From Bacillota bacterium (GTDB taxonomy: Bacteria; Bacillota; Sulfobacillia; Symbiobacteriales; Symbiobacteriaceae), in contig JAQBPS010000364.1 in assembly GCA_028287415.1 (NCBI GenBank), forward strand, positions 1 to 7,375: a stretch of 7,375 bases of DNA. Reading direction: 5' to 3'. The translations under genes were made by a program, and so were the position numbers. Below, piece after piece: positions 1 to 6,774 of the stretch; the first letter of the stretch is position 1, and every line of letters begins with the position of its first letter. The notes beneath the pieces were generated by a model. It saw only the letters and a list, made by a program, of their open reading frames with translations, made no database searches and was not told the origin of the DNA.

Positions 1-1
1 C

Positions 2-271
2 GCCTACATCTCCTTTATTCTTGGCATCTGCAACCCGCTGGGTATCGCCTTCGAACTGCCGCTGGTTGTCCTGATTCTGGCCCGTATCGGCCTGGTCACA
101 GCCGCCTTCCTGGGCCGTATCCGCAAATACGCTTTCCTGGGCATCATGGTGATCGCGGCCATTCTGTCGCCGCCAGATGTGATCAGCCTCACAGTCTTCT
201 TCATCCCGCTGTACGGCCTCTATGAGTTCAGCATCATTGTGGCCCGCCTCGGCGGTAAGAAGAAGGAATAG
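2..271 (+). CDS. tatC: Sec-independent protein translocase TatC, C-terminal part (5' truncated by window)
   Basis: The window opens inside this gene: 89 codons are read in frame from base 2 to the TAG at 269-271, and the N-terminal part (usually about 150 more residues) lies outside. TatC is the multispanning membrane receptor of the twin-arginine translocon; it recognises RR signal peptides and exports folded proteins together with TatA. What is seen: a segment containing NPLGIAFELPLV, the conserved TatC F-E-hP region, then the helix LVLILARIGLV with the typical loop FLGRIRKYAFLG, then MVIAAILSPPDVISL, matching the family's A-x-hxTPPD signature, then a last helix LYGLYEFSIIVARL and a lysine-rich cytoplasmic tail KKKE. 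The gene converges on the transglutaminase operon and is followed two bases later by a strong hairpin. Identification rests on these motifs and is confident. Confidence 0.93.
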   Translation, partial: AYISFILGICNPLGIAFELPLVVLILARIGLVTAAFLGRIRKYAFLGIMVIAAILSPPDVISLTVFFIPLYGLYEFSIIVARLGGKKKE

Positions 272-273
272 AT

Positions 274-323
274 AAAGCAAAAGCGGCTCGCTGGTAATTC
301 CAGCGAGCCGCTTTTGCTTTTTT
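274..323. terminator. Bidirectional intrinsic terminator between tatC and the convergent transglutaminase gene
   Basis: A perfect 21-bp inverted repeat (arms 274-294 and 300-320) surrounds a 5-base loop TAATT. The GC-rich core of the stem is GCGGCTCGCTGG. On the plus strand the 3' arm ends CTTTTGCTTT and runs into three more T. On the minus strand the mirrored arm ends the same way and continues TTTAT. It begins 2 bp after the tatC stop and lies about 30 bp beyond the stop of the leftward operon, so one hairpin can end both converging transcripts. Confidence 0.9.
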
Positions 324-351
324 GACCGTTCAGTCGGCGCTCTTGCGACAC

Positions 352-2619
352 TCAGTTGTCGCTGTGCTTGCGGCGCCACAGCCGGCGCCAGAGGTAGGTC
401 CGCCAGCCATAGCGGTTGAAGACCGCCTCATGCACCTGCTCCCACAGTGCCCGGGCTCTGGCGGCGGCGCCCGGCGCCGGCGTCCTGTCCGGTGGGGCAT
501 AGCGCGCCACCGTGTAGTCCTCGGCTACCTGCGCAGCCGGCTCCTGCAGCGAGGGCCATCTGGCGCTGAGTGACTGGGCATACTCGCGGGCCGTCTGGTG
601 GGGCTTGCGGCCAAAGTCGAACAGGGAGAGGAGCGAGGAGGTCTTGTGCCAGGCTTCCTGCACCACCTGGCGCTCCTCTGACGCCCGGATCTGGTCCTGG
701 TCCTTGAGCCGCCGGTAGCCGATGTAGAGCAGGCCTGCCAGCAGCAGTACCGGTGCGACCACCCACGGCAGGCGCTGCTGGGCGCTTGGGGCTGCAGCGC
801 CGCCACCGCCGCCCAGGCCCGGATCCTGCAGGTTGGCGTCGCGCGTCGGCTTTGGGTCAGTCTGGTTGCCCGGCGAGGACGGGGTTGTGTCTGTCGATGC
901 CGGGTCAGCGGTCGGTGGGACGGCCGAACGGTCGATCAGGGGCAGATCGGCGCGTGGGGTTGGGTCAAAGGTGACCCAACCGTAGCCGGGGAAGTAGGCC
1001 TCCACCCAGGCATGTGCCTGTGAATTGAGCACCGGGTAGGTCACCTTGCCGTCCGTGCCCTCGGTGTATGCCGCACTGGGCGGCACGGCGAAGCCTTCAA
1101 CAAGCCGGCTGGGGATGCCCAGATCCCGCAGCATGACCGTCATCGCGGTGCTGTAGTACGTGCAGTACCCGCCCTGCAGATCGAAGAGAAAGAAGTCGAT
1201 GAAATCCCGACCCTCGGGTGGCGCCTGCACATTCAGGTTGTATGGGTGGCCGCGCAGCCAGGCCTCCAGCGCCACCGCCTTGTCATACGGATGCACCTGC
1301 CCCTGGCTGATCTCCCGGTTGAGATTGGCGACTCGCCGCGTGAACGTTTCAGAGATCTGGAGGTAAGGTTTGTACGTATCCCCCGGGGTGGTGGTGCTGA
1401 GGGTCCGGATTTGCTGGGCGCTGTAGGTGGGCACGCGGGCGGTGAGCTGGTAGCCGGTGCCTTTGGGTACAGCCTTCTCGGACCACAGGTTGCCGTCCGG
1501 GTCCGCCCGGTAATCCGACTTGAGGCCGTCCACGCGCATCGGCTCCAGCATGCCGAAGAGCGTATTGCCCAGGTTGGCGGCCGGCGTCAGCTTTACAGTC
1601 ATGTTTTCCCGCAGCACAGTCGCGTCAAGGCTGGAGGGGAGCGTGCTCTCAGGTGGGACCTTGGTGTATGCAGCGGCGTGGGTTTGCCAACTGCGGCCGG
1701 TGTAGGTGAGAAATGTCGCCCCGCGGAGGTAGGCGGTGCTCTTCAGCGGTTTGTCCGCGGTCAGGTGGAGGGCGACCGACTGGTCCAGTTTGACCGGACC
1801 GCCCAGAAGGCCTAACGTCGGCGAAAAGCCGGTAGTGGCCAGCGAGAACCGGCCTCCCGCCGCACCGACTCCGCTGCCGCGCATTTGCTTGAGCAGCGGA
1901 AAGACCGACTGTGCCCGCTCACCCAGGGCGCCGAGATCAATCGGGTCGAAATTGTTGGGCAGCATGGCGGCAAGTAGGGCGACGACGAGGATCCAGGCCA
2001 GCGGCGTCGCCACATGGCTGCGATAGCCGATTTTGCGCGAGGTAGCTTCCCAGGTGGCCTCGCGGCGGGCGGCCTGGCTGAGGATCCACAGGGCGAAGGC
2101 CAGCACGGCGTAGGTCATGAAGTAACCTGCGCTCTTGTCGTAGTACCAGGTCCACTGTGTGCCGAAGATGATGGCACCGGCGGCGATCGACCAGAATGTA
2201 CTCCCCCTGACCAGCGCCTCCCGCATGATCAGCAAGGCGGCGCCGGCGGCCACCGCCACGAGGAACAGCGCGCCGAGGGCGGGGCCGAAGCTGGCCTCCA
2301 GCTGGTGCTGCTGGACGCTGGCCGCGAACTCGCTGGCCTGGGTGGCAACCACCATGACGAAGCGGGCCCACGTGGGCACAAAGCGGCTGCTGGCAGTCAG
2401 CACAGCAAGGCCGGCGACAGCGACGGCCGAACTGAACCAGGGCGCCCGCCAGCAGATCCACCCGAACGCCGTGGCCGCGCCCGTGTACAGCAGGAGCGCC
2501 GACATGGGGAGATCAAGCTTCCAGAAGTCGGATAGGGAAGCGATGAGCGACAGGATCATCAGGGCGGCGAACAGGGCGACCAGCGCCTGGTAGGGAATTG
2601 AGGGTCGCTTGATCACCAT
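352..2619 (-). CDS. TgpA-like membrane transglutaminase (DUF3488 / transglutaminase core / DUF4129)
   Basis: The product is a 755-residue polytopic protein, a usual length for TgpA-like proteins. An N-terminal membrane region of several helices (about residues 10-220, ending with the helix LAWILVVALLAAML) matches the TgpA N-terminal domain. A large extracytoplasmic section follows, with a transglutaminase-like core at about 440-560. The papain-like triad is visible: Cys486 in GGYCTYYSTAM, His536 in QAHAWVEAYF and Asp552 in WVTFDPTPR. A Pro/Thr/Ser-rich linker and a Gly run (603-607) precede a final helix (about 618-635). A cytoplasmic DUF4129-like tail closes the protein (KPHQTAREYAQSL). The family is found with MoxR and DUF58 genes. 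Its substrate is unknown; a role in envelope proteolysis or crosslinking is inferred. The ATG overlaps the stop of the DUF58 gene (ATGGTGA), implying translational coupling, and GAGGGGGTGAGG just upstream serves as ribosome binding site. Confidence 0.92.
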   Translation of the reverse strand: MVIKRPSIPYQALVALFAALMILSLIASLSDFWKLDLPMSALLLYTGAATAFGWICWRAPWFSSAVAVAGLAVLTASSRFVPTWARFVMVVATQASEFAASVQQHQLEASFGPALGALFLVAVAAGAALLIMREALVRGSTFWSIAAGAIIFGTQWTWYYDKSAGYFMTYAVLAFALWILSQAARREATWEATSRKIGYRSHVATPLAWILVVALLAAMLPNNFDPIDLGALGERAQSVFPLLKQMRGSGVGAAGGRFSLATTGFSPTLGLLGGPVKLDQSVALHLTADKPLKSTAYLRGATFLTYTGRSWQTHAAAYTKVPPESTLPSSLDATVLRENMTVKLTPAANLGNTLFGMLEPMRVDGLKSDYRADPDGNLWSEKAVPKGTGYQLTARVPTYSAQQIRTLSTTTPGDTYKPYLQISETFTRRVANLNREISQGQVHPYDKAVALEAWLRGHPYNLNVQAPPEGRDFIDFFLFDLQGGYCTYYSTAMTVMLRDLGIPSRLVEGFAVPPSAAYTEGTDGKVTYPVLNSQAHAWVEAYFPGYGWVTFDPTPRADLPLIDRSAVPPTADPASTDTTPSSPGNQTDPKPTRDANLQDPGLGGGGGAAAPSAQQRLPWVVAPVLLLAGLLYIGYRRLKDQDQIRASEERQVVQEAWHKTSSLLSLFDFGRKPHQTAREYAQSLSARWPSLQEPAAQVAEDYTVARYAPPDRTPAPGAAARARALWEQVHEAVFNRYGWRTYLWRRLWRRKHSDN

Positions 2620-3902
2620 GCCCTCACCCCCTCGGCCACGGTTGGCAGCCGCAGGGCGGCGAGCCGCCGGAGGTCATCATGTGCCGAGACAACGTAGACC
2701 GCCACCTTTCGCAGGGCGAGCAGGCTGGCCAGCGTGGAGCCGCCCATGAGAGGGTCGGCGGCGGCAGCCGCTTCCCGAAGGGCCGGACCCCTGCCGGCTA
2801 CGTAGCTCTCCCGGTTGAGCAGCACGAGCATGACCTGGTGGTTGGATCGCAGCCGGACCAGTACGTCGGCCAGTTGTGGTGTCAGCCGTGCCGTGATCAC
2901 CACGATCGTCGAGCGCCCGGAGAGATGTGCGGTCTCTCGCTCCAGCACCTGCTCGATCGACAGGCGGCCGTTCGGCTCCAGGCGGGTCAGCACCTCCAGC
3001 GTTTCGTGGAAAGTCCGCTGACCGCGGCCCGGGGCGACGGTGAACCGCTCCTGCCCGTGGCAGACGAGCCCCACGTCGATCTTGCGGCGCAGCCCGAGGG
3101 CGGCCAGGCTGGCGGCGAGCTCGATTGTCGTCTCGGCAGTGGATCCGCCGGTGTCGGCGACAGAGCCGGCCTGGGCCGCCTCGCACATGTCGGGGAAGAG
3201 GATGATCTTGGTGGTCGCGTTCAATTCATACTCCCGCAGCATCAGCTCACCCATGCGGGCGCTGGTCTTCCAGTGAATGTGGCGCGGGTTGTCGCCGGGC
3301 CGGTACTTGCGGATTTCTGCCTGGTTTGACGGGTCCTCGAAGGCCTTCTCACGGGTGCGGACCGGGCCAAATGGCTGTGAGAGCGGCACTGGCAGGCCCT
3401 CGATCTGATGGACCCGGGGATAGACTGTGACGGTCGCCCGGCTGTGCAGCTCCTTGTGGGCCTGAAAGAGGCCCAGCGGGTCGCCCAGGCCCACCCGTAC
3501 CGGCCCGATCTGGTAGTGGCCCCGGCGCATGGCGGTCAGCCGGAAGTTGATCACCCGGCTGCCCCAGAGCGGCACGGATGTGGCCTGACGGGGCATGTCG
3601 GTCTGGACCAGGTGCTGGGGCGTGGCATCGTCCACCTCTGCCCAAGGGACGGGGAGGAAGGTGTCGTTGTCCAGGCGGACCTTGACCCAGAGGCTCTGGC
3701 CTACCTCGACGCGCTCGGTCTCAACCTGAAGCATGCCGTGGACCCGGCGCACCGCGTGGCGGGTCCAGAGATATGCGGCTGCGAGCAGCCCGGCGCTCAT
3801 ATAGAACAGAAAGTACGGGAGGCGCCCGCCGCTCATGCGGGCGAAGACGAGTCCTACTCCCACCAGCGCCGGCAGGCGCCAATCACGCATGCTTAGCTGC
3901 AT
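2613..3902 (-). CDS. DUF58 domain membrane protein (MoxR-associated, VWA-like)
   Basis: The product has 429 residues. Two close N-terminal hydrophobic stretches (about 10-22 and 29-46) form a membrane hairpin. A beta-rich domain with conserved GxHxhGPVRVxxxDPLGLF follows (about 128-147). The DUF58 hallmark is at about 199-224: YRPGDNPRHIHWKTSAR followed by MLREYE. The rest resembles the VWA-like fold associated with the family (LFPDMC near 236-240, TIVVITARLTPQL further on). DUF58 proteins accompany MoxR ATPases and are thought to be their partners or clients. The gene overlaps moxR by 20 bp upstream and the transglutaminase gene by 7 bp downstream. Start choice is uncertain: the ATG at 3902 and an in-frame ATG at 3890 are both possible, neither has a strong Shine-Dalgarno, and translation probably depends on coupling to moxR. 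Confidence 0.9.
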   Translation of the reverse strand: MQLSMRDWRLPALVGVGLVFARMSGGRLPYFLFYMSAGLLAAAYLWTRHAVRRVHGMLQVETERVEVGQSLWVKVRLDNDTFLPVPWAEVDDATPQHLVQTDMPRQATSVPLWGSRVINFRLTAMRRGHYQIGPVRVGLGDPLGLFQAHKELHSRATVTVYPRVHQIEGLPVPLSQPFGPVRTREKAFEDPSNQAEIRKYRPGDNPRHIHWKTSARMGELMLREYELNATTKIILFPDMCEAAQAGSVADTGGSTAETTIELAASLAALGLRRKIDVGLVCHGQERFTVAPGRGQRTFHETLEVLTRLEPNGRLSIEQVLERETAHLSGRSTIVVITARLTPQLADVLVRLRSNHQVMLVLLNRESYVAGRGPALREAAAAADPLMGGSTLASLLALRKVAVYVVSAHDDLRRLAALRLPTVAEGVRAW

Positions 3903-4854
3903 ATGCTCTGACCCCCGCCGGGACGCGCACCTGCGTCATCACTTCGGCGACCAGCTGCTCTGCCCCGGCGCCCCGCAGCTGCGCCTCGGGCTTGACGATC
4001 AGGCGGTGCGCCAGCACCAGGGGCGCCGTCTCCTTGACGTCGTCGGGGGTGACGTAGTCCCGTCCGCGGATCATGGCGAGCGCCTGGCTTGTGCGGTACA
4101 TGGCGATCGAGCCGCGGGGGCTGGCGCCCAGATAAATATCTTTATGTTCACGGGTTGCCTGGACGAGCGTCACCATATACTCCTCAATGGAGGACTCGAC
4201 ATGGATCTCCCGCACGTCACGCTGGAGGCCGAGCACCTCGTCGCTGGAGACGACCTGCTCCAGATCTTCCAGCGGCGGTTGCTTCGCCCGTGCGACGATC
4301 AGCCGTTCTTCGTCAAAGGAGGGATACCCCAGCCGCAGGCGGAGGAGGAACCGGTCAAGCTGCGCCTCGGGCAGCGGGAAGGTACCCTCGTATTCGATCG
4401 GGTTCTGGGTGGCGAGTACGAGGAATGGCCGGGGCATCTGCCGCGTGACGCCGTCCACCGTGATCTGCCCTTCCTCCATACATTCCAGGAGGGCGGACTG
4501 GGTTTTGGGGGAGGTCCGGTTGATCTCGTCTGCGAGGACGACCTGGCTCATGATGGGGCCGGCGCGGAACTCGAACTCGCCGGTTTTCTGGTTGTAGACC
4601 GATACGCCGGTGACGTCGGAGGGGAGGAGGTCGGGGGTGAACTGGAGGCGCCGGAACTCGCAGCCGAGCGAGCGGGCCAGGGCACGCACCAGGGTGGTCT
4701 TGCCAACGCCCGGCACATCTTCGAGCAGCACATGCCCCTGACACAGCAGGGCGACGAGTACGTATTGGATCTCCCGCCGTTTGCCTACGATGACCTTTTC
4801 AATGTTTGCTGTAATAAGATTCAGTGCTTCCAGTCCCTGCAGCAACCCAGTCAC
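3883..4854 (-). CDS. MoxR-family AAA+ ATPase
   Basis: The product is a 323-residue cytoplasmic AAA+ ATPase of the MoxR type, thought to act as a chaperone-like remodeler on a VWA-type partner. Visible motifs: Walker A DVPGVGKTT (about 46-54), Walker B VVLADEIN (about 105-112) followed by RTSPKTQSALLECMEE, sensor 1 LATQNPIEYEGTFPLPEAQLDRF (about 147-169, including the conserved LDR), and a C-terminal lid with GASPRGSIAMYRTSQALAM and DYVTPDDVKE. It is first in a three-gene leftward operon with the DUF58 and transglutaminase genes, each overlapping the next. Start: the GTG at 4854 directly abuts the Shine-Dalgarno AAAGGGGA with no spacer. The in-frame TTG three codons later (4845) would have about 9 nt of spacing and may be the true start, giving 320 residues. 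Family assignment is secure; substrate is unknown. Confidence 0.94.
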   Translation of the reverse strand: MTGLLQGLEALNLITANIEKVIVGKRREIQYVLVALLCQGHVLLEDVPGVGKTTLVRALARSLGCEFRRLQFTPDLLPSDVTGVSVYNQKTGEFEFRAGPIMSQVVLADEINRTSPKTQSALLECMEEGQITVDGVTRQMPRPFLVLATQNPIEYEGTFPLPEAQLDRFLLRLRLGYPSFDEERLIVARAKQPPLEDLEQVVSSDEVLGLQRDVREIHVESSIEEYMVTLVQATREHKDIYLGASPRGSIAMYRTSQALAMIRGRDYVTPDDVKETAPLVLAHRLIVKPEAQLRGAGAEQLVAEVMTQVRVPAGVRAYAAKHA

Positions 4855-5117
4855 TCCCCTTTATCGGTTCAGCGGGCCCGTATCCAGCCAAACTCTTCGC
4901 CCCCGGGAAAATTCGCTATGCGCACGCCGTAATCCTGCAGAAATGGTTCAATTTGGGTACGTTGCTCGGCGTAGCTGAACCCATAACTCTAAGACGATGA
5001 AAAAGGGCGAATGGTTGTTGTTTTATATACACAAACGTTACTGCCTGAGTTTGGCGATGGCGCGGCAGGGTGATTATGCTATACTGGGACCAGTTTTATT
5101 AGTGAGGTGAACCGTGG
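4855..5117. other. Divergent intergenic region between moxR and the ResA-like gene
   Basis: This stretch of 263 bp separates the leftward moxR operon from the rightward redox operon. Its right half is clearly AT-richer than the genes (about 4975-5050, including TTTTATATACACAAACG), as expected for regulatory DNA. A clear rightward promoter lies near 5077-5085. For moxR I could not find a convincing -35/-10 pair; TATATA around 5023-5029 read leftward has only a weak -35. The part next to moxR (4870-4989) contains an open leftward frame without a standard start, treated separately as a doubtful gene remnant. Confidence 0.6.
5077..5085 (+). promoter_or_regulatory. Extended -10 promoter for the ResA-like / DUF1405 genes
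   Basis: TG-C-TATACT (TG at 5077-5078, hexamer 5080-5085) matches an extended -10 element with five of six consensus bases in the hexamer. The sequence at the normal -35 position (about 5057-5062, ATGGCG) is poor; TTGGCG at 5051 is too far away (23 bp). An extended -10 can work without a good -35. Transcription would begin near 5092, giving a leader of about 25 nt that carries the GAGGTGA ribosome binding site. Confidence 0.6.
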
Positions 5118-5711
5118 GTGAGCTATTCAGGCAGTGCGCGCCGCAAGGCCGCGCTGGTGGCATGGGCGCTCCTCGCCCTCGCTGCGGCGGGGTGCAGCGG
5201 AGCAGCTCAGACTCCGCCGGCCGACCCGCCCGCAAGTCCGGGGGGCAGCGCCGGGGTCAAATCAGAAACGCAGCCGGTGCCCGGCTATAAAGCGACCGAT
5301 ATCGTCGCCAAAGATGTGAAGACAGGGCAGCAGGTGACGCTCGCCGGCCTGAAGGGCAAGGTGGTGATGCTCAACTTCTGGGCCACCTGGTGCGGACCGT
5401 GCCGGTTGGAAATGCCCGCCATGGACGCCTTCCAGAAGGAGGTCGGGACAGGGGTGAGGGTGCTGGCTCTGGGCGGCGACAGCGGGGAGTCCCCGGCGCA
5501 GCTGGCCGCGTACGCCAAGGGGCTGAACCTCACTTTCAGCGTGCTCCACGACGGTGGCACAGCGATTCTGCCCTATCAGGTCGCAGGTCTGCCGACGACC
5601 TTCTTTATCGACCAGAATGGCGTGATCCGCGTTCGGCATACGGGGCCGCTCGAAATCGAGCAGATGCGCCAGCTGGCAGCGGACACGGAACGGATGGGCA
5701 AGCAGCAGTAA
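5118..5711 (+). CDS. ResA/TlpA-like thioredoxin-fold lipoprotein (thiol-disulfide oxidoreductase)
   Basis: The product is 197 residues. The N-terminus is a lipoprotein signal: positives RRK at 8-10, hydrophobic stretch 11-24, and a relaxed lipobox AAGC with Cys26 as the predicted lipidated residue. A Pro/Gly/Ser linker (about 27-56) leads to a TlpA/ResA-type thioredoxin domain from about 57. Visible motifs are LKGKVVMLNFWATWCGPC with active-site Cys92 and Cys95, the following RxEMP, and the cis-proline loop VAGLPTTFFID (Pro159). Proteins of this kind sit outside the membrane and commonly reduce apocytochrome c haem-binding cysteines or other exported disulfides. Start: GTG at 5118 with GAGGTGA at 5104-5110, 7 nt upstream; a GTG at 5114 is out of frame. 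It is followed after 23 bp by the DUF1405 gene, probably in one operon. ResA is the best-known analogue, but no resB/resC is visible, so the exact client is open. Confidence 0.88.
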   Translation: MSYSGSARRKAALVAWALLALAAAGCSGAAQTPPADPPASPGGSAGVKSETQPVPGYKATDIVAKDVKTGQQVTLAGLKGKVVMLNFWATWCGPCRLEMPAMDAFQKEVGTGVRVLALGGDSGESPAQLAAYAKGLNLTFSVLHDGGTAILPYQVAGLPTTFFIDQNGVIRVRHTGPLEIEQMRQLAADTERMGKQQ

Positions 5712-5734
5712 TCGCAGCAAGGAGACCAGGCAGC

Positions 5735-6346
5735 ATGAGGCTACTCCGGCAGTTCTTCGATGCGATCGCCCATCAGCGGCGGTTGTGGTGGGCGCTCCTC
5801 ATCATCAATCTCTTCGGCTCGCTCTATGGCTTCTACTGGTACTGGCCCCAATTGCGGATGGCGCCCGTCTGGCAATGGCCGATCATTCCCGACAGCCCCG
5901 GCTCCACCTTTCTGCTATTCATCTGGCTGGCGCTGCTCCTCGCGGGCAAAGACTGGCGCCGGCCCGGCATGCAATGGCTGGGCGCAATCGCGTTCATTTC
6001 CAATATGAAGTACGGCCTCTGGACGGCGACGGTGCTGCCCGCGGCGGGCATCAAGTTTGGCTGGGAATTCGACTTTATCCACCTCTCCCTGTCCCATGCT
6101 GCCATGTGGCTCCAGGCAATGATCTTCGCACGCTACTACAAGCCGGCGCTGGCCCCCGCGGTGGGTGCCCTGCTCTGGATGTGGTTCCAGGACCTGATTG
6201 ACTACCGGCTGCTGGGGACGCATCCGACCCTCCCATACGACAGCCAACTCGCCTTCGCCTGTATCACGGCGTTCGTGCTGTCGACCGTCTGGGGTGCGTT
6301 TCTGATCGGGCAGGCGTTGTTTGACAGAGCTTCTGCCAAGGCGTAG
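5735..6346 (+). CDS. DUF1405 (YpjA-like) multispanning membrane protein
   Basis: The product has 203 residues and about six hydrophobic helices. It resembles Bacillus YpjA (DUF1405): a first helix ending YGFYWYWPQL (31-40), the loop WPIIPDSPGSTF (48-59), the central NMKYGLW, and the histidine-containing helix FIHLSLSHAAMW. The family is of unknown function; in Bacillus subtilis, as I recall, ypjA lies beside the qcr genes for the cytochrome bc complex, which suggests a respiratory or cytochrome link. Here it follows a ResA-like thiol reductase by 23 bp, consistent with such a role (inference). Start: ATG at 5735, with AAGGAG at 5719-5724 and 10 nt spacing; the frame is open further upstream but only as a shadow of the preceding gene. 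The last bases of the gene contain the promoter for csoR, and its stop codon is part of the -10 box. Confidence 0.85.
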   Translation: MRLLRQFFDAIAHQRRLWWALLIINLFGSLYGFYWYWPQLRMAPVWQWPIIPDSPGSTFLLFIWLALLLAGKDWRRPGMQWLGAIAFISNMKYGLWTATVLPAAGIKFGWEFDFIHLSLSHAAMWLQAMIFARYYKPALAPAVGALLWMWFQDLIDYRLLGTHPTLPYDSQLAFACITAFVLSTVWGAFLIGQALFDRASAKA

Positions 6347-6349
6347 ACT
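6321..6349 (+). promoter_or_regulatory. Sigma-A type promoter of the csoR copper module
   Basis: A perfect -35 TTGACA (6321-6326) is separated by exactly 17 bp from TAGACT (6344-6349), which matches four of six -10 bases including the key T1, A2 and T6. The promoter lies inside the 3' end of the DUF1405 gene, whose TAG stop is the first half of the -10 box. Predicted start is near 6356, just before the CsoR-type palindrome. Confidence 0.78.
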
Positions 6350-6358
6350 ATGTTCGAA

Positions 6359-6375
6359 ATACCCCCGTAGGGTAT
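6359..6375. promoter_or_regulatory. CsoR operator (copper-responsive palindrome)
   Basis: ATACCC (6359-6364) and GGGTAT (6370-6375) form a perfect inverted repeat with a 5-bp spacer CCGTA. Known CsoR boxes are GC-centred pseudopalindromes of the TACCC-N-GGGTA kind. The site covers the first transcribed bases and lies 18 bp upstream of the csoR start codon, so bound CsoR would block the promoter until Cu(I) releases it. Autoregulation is inferred from position and motif. Confidence 0.8.
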
Positions 6376-6392
6376 GTAAAGGAGGGCTCCGG

Positions 6393-6680
6393 TTGGAGCA
6401 TGACCATAAGGAGCATCTCGTCAGGGACAAGCAGGCGATTTTGGACCGCCTCAAAAAGATCGAGGGCCAGGTCCGGGGCCTGCAGCGGATGATCGACGAG
6501 GATCGCTACTGTGTCGACGTGCTGGTGCAGGTCGCCGCAGCGCGGGCTGCGCTGAACAAGGTGGGTCTGGCGCTCTTCGAGGGGCATGCCCGGGGCTGTA
6601 TGGTCGCTGCGGCAAAGCGCGGGGAGAGCGACGCTGCTGTCGCCGAGCTGATGGAGGTCCTCGAACAGTTCGTCAAGTAG
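6393..6680 (+). CDS. csoR: Copper-sensing transcriptional repressor CsoR
   Basis: The product is a 95-residue all-helical repressor of the CsoR/RcnR family, with the signature LKKIEGQVRGLQRMIDEDRYC. All Cu(I) ligands are present: Cys40 (DRYCVDVL), His65 and Cys69 (EGHARGCM). The second-shell residues Tyr39 and Glu85 are also conserved; numbering is shifted by exactly four from Mycobacterium tuberculosis CsoR (C36, H61, C65, Y35, E81). This argues for copper rather than nickel, formaldehyde or persulfide sensing. The N-terminus is His-rich (EHDHKEH). Start: TTG at 6393, with AAAGGAGGG at 6378-6386 about 6-7 nt upstream; the ATG at 6400 is out of frame, and upstream in-frame codons would run into the operator and promoter. 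It is expected to repress its own promoter and the genes downstream. Confidence 0.95.
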   Translation: MEHDHKEHLVRDKQAILDRLKKIEGQVRGLQRMIDEDRYCVDVLVQVAAARAALNKVGLALFEGHARGCMVAAAKRGESDAAVAELMEVLEQFVK

Positions 6681-6774
6681 CGCCGGGCGGGCCTTGCGGG
6701 GTTCGCCTTCTCCCGTTCGGGCAGCGGTACATATTTTGGCAATGGCGGGCAACGCTAGGGGCGGGGTGAGCAGC

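Noticed and set aside
1246..1815. Plus-strand open frame of 189 codons opposite the transglutaminase gene
   Set aside because: It lies fully antisense to a gene with intact catalytic motifs; composition is Gly/Arg-rich as in shadow frames.
3835..4932. Long plus-strand open frame of 365 codons opposite moxR and DUF58
   Set aside because: It is antisense to two clearly recognised genes, has no recognisable domain and reflects high-GC codon use on the other strand.
5390..5734. N-terminal extension of the DUF1405 protein
   Set aside because: The frame is open upstream but overlaps the thioredoxin coding region; ATG 5735 has a good Shine-Dalgarno and gives a product of family length.
6393..6680. 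RcnR, FrmR or CstR type sensor instead of CsoR
   Set aside because: The full C-H-C set with second-shell Tyr39 and Glu85, and copper genes downstream, fit CsoR; the nickel, formaldehyde and persulfide members differ at these positions.
6681..6774. Terminator or second promoter between csoR and the CopA-like gene
   Set aside because: Only short GC-rich pairings without a T-run are present, and TACATATTTT near 6728 lacks a -35 at proper spacing.
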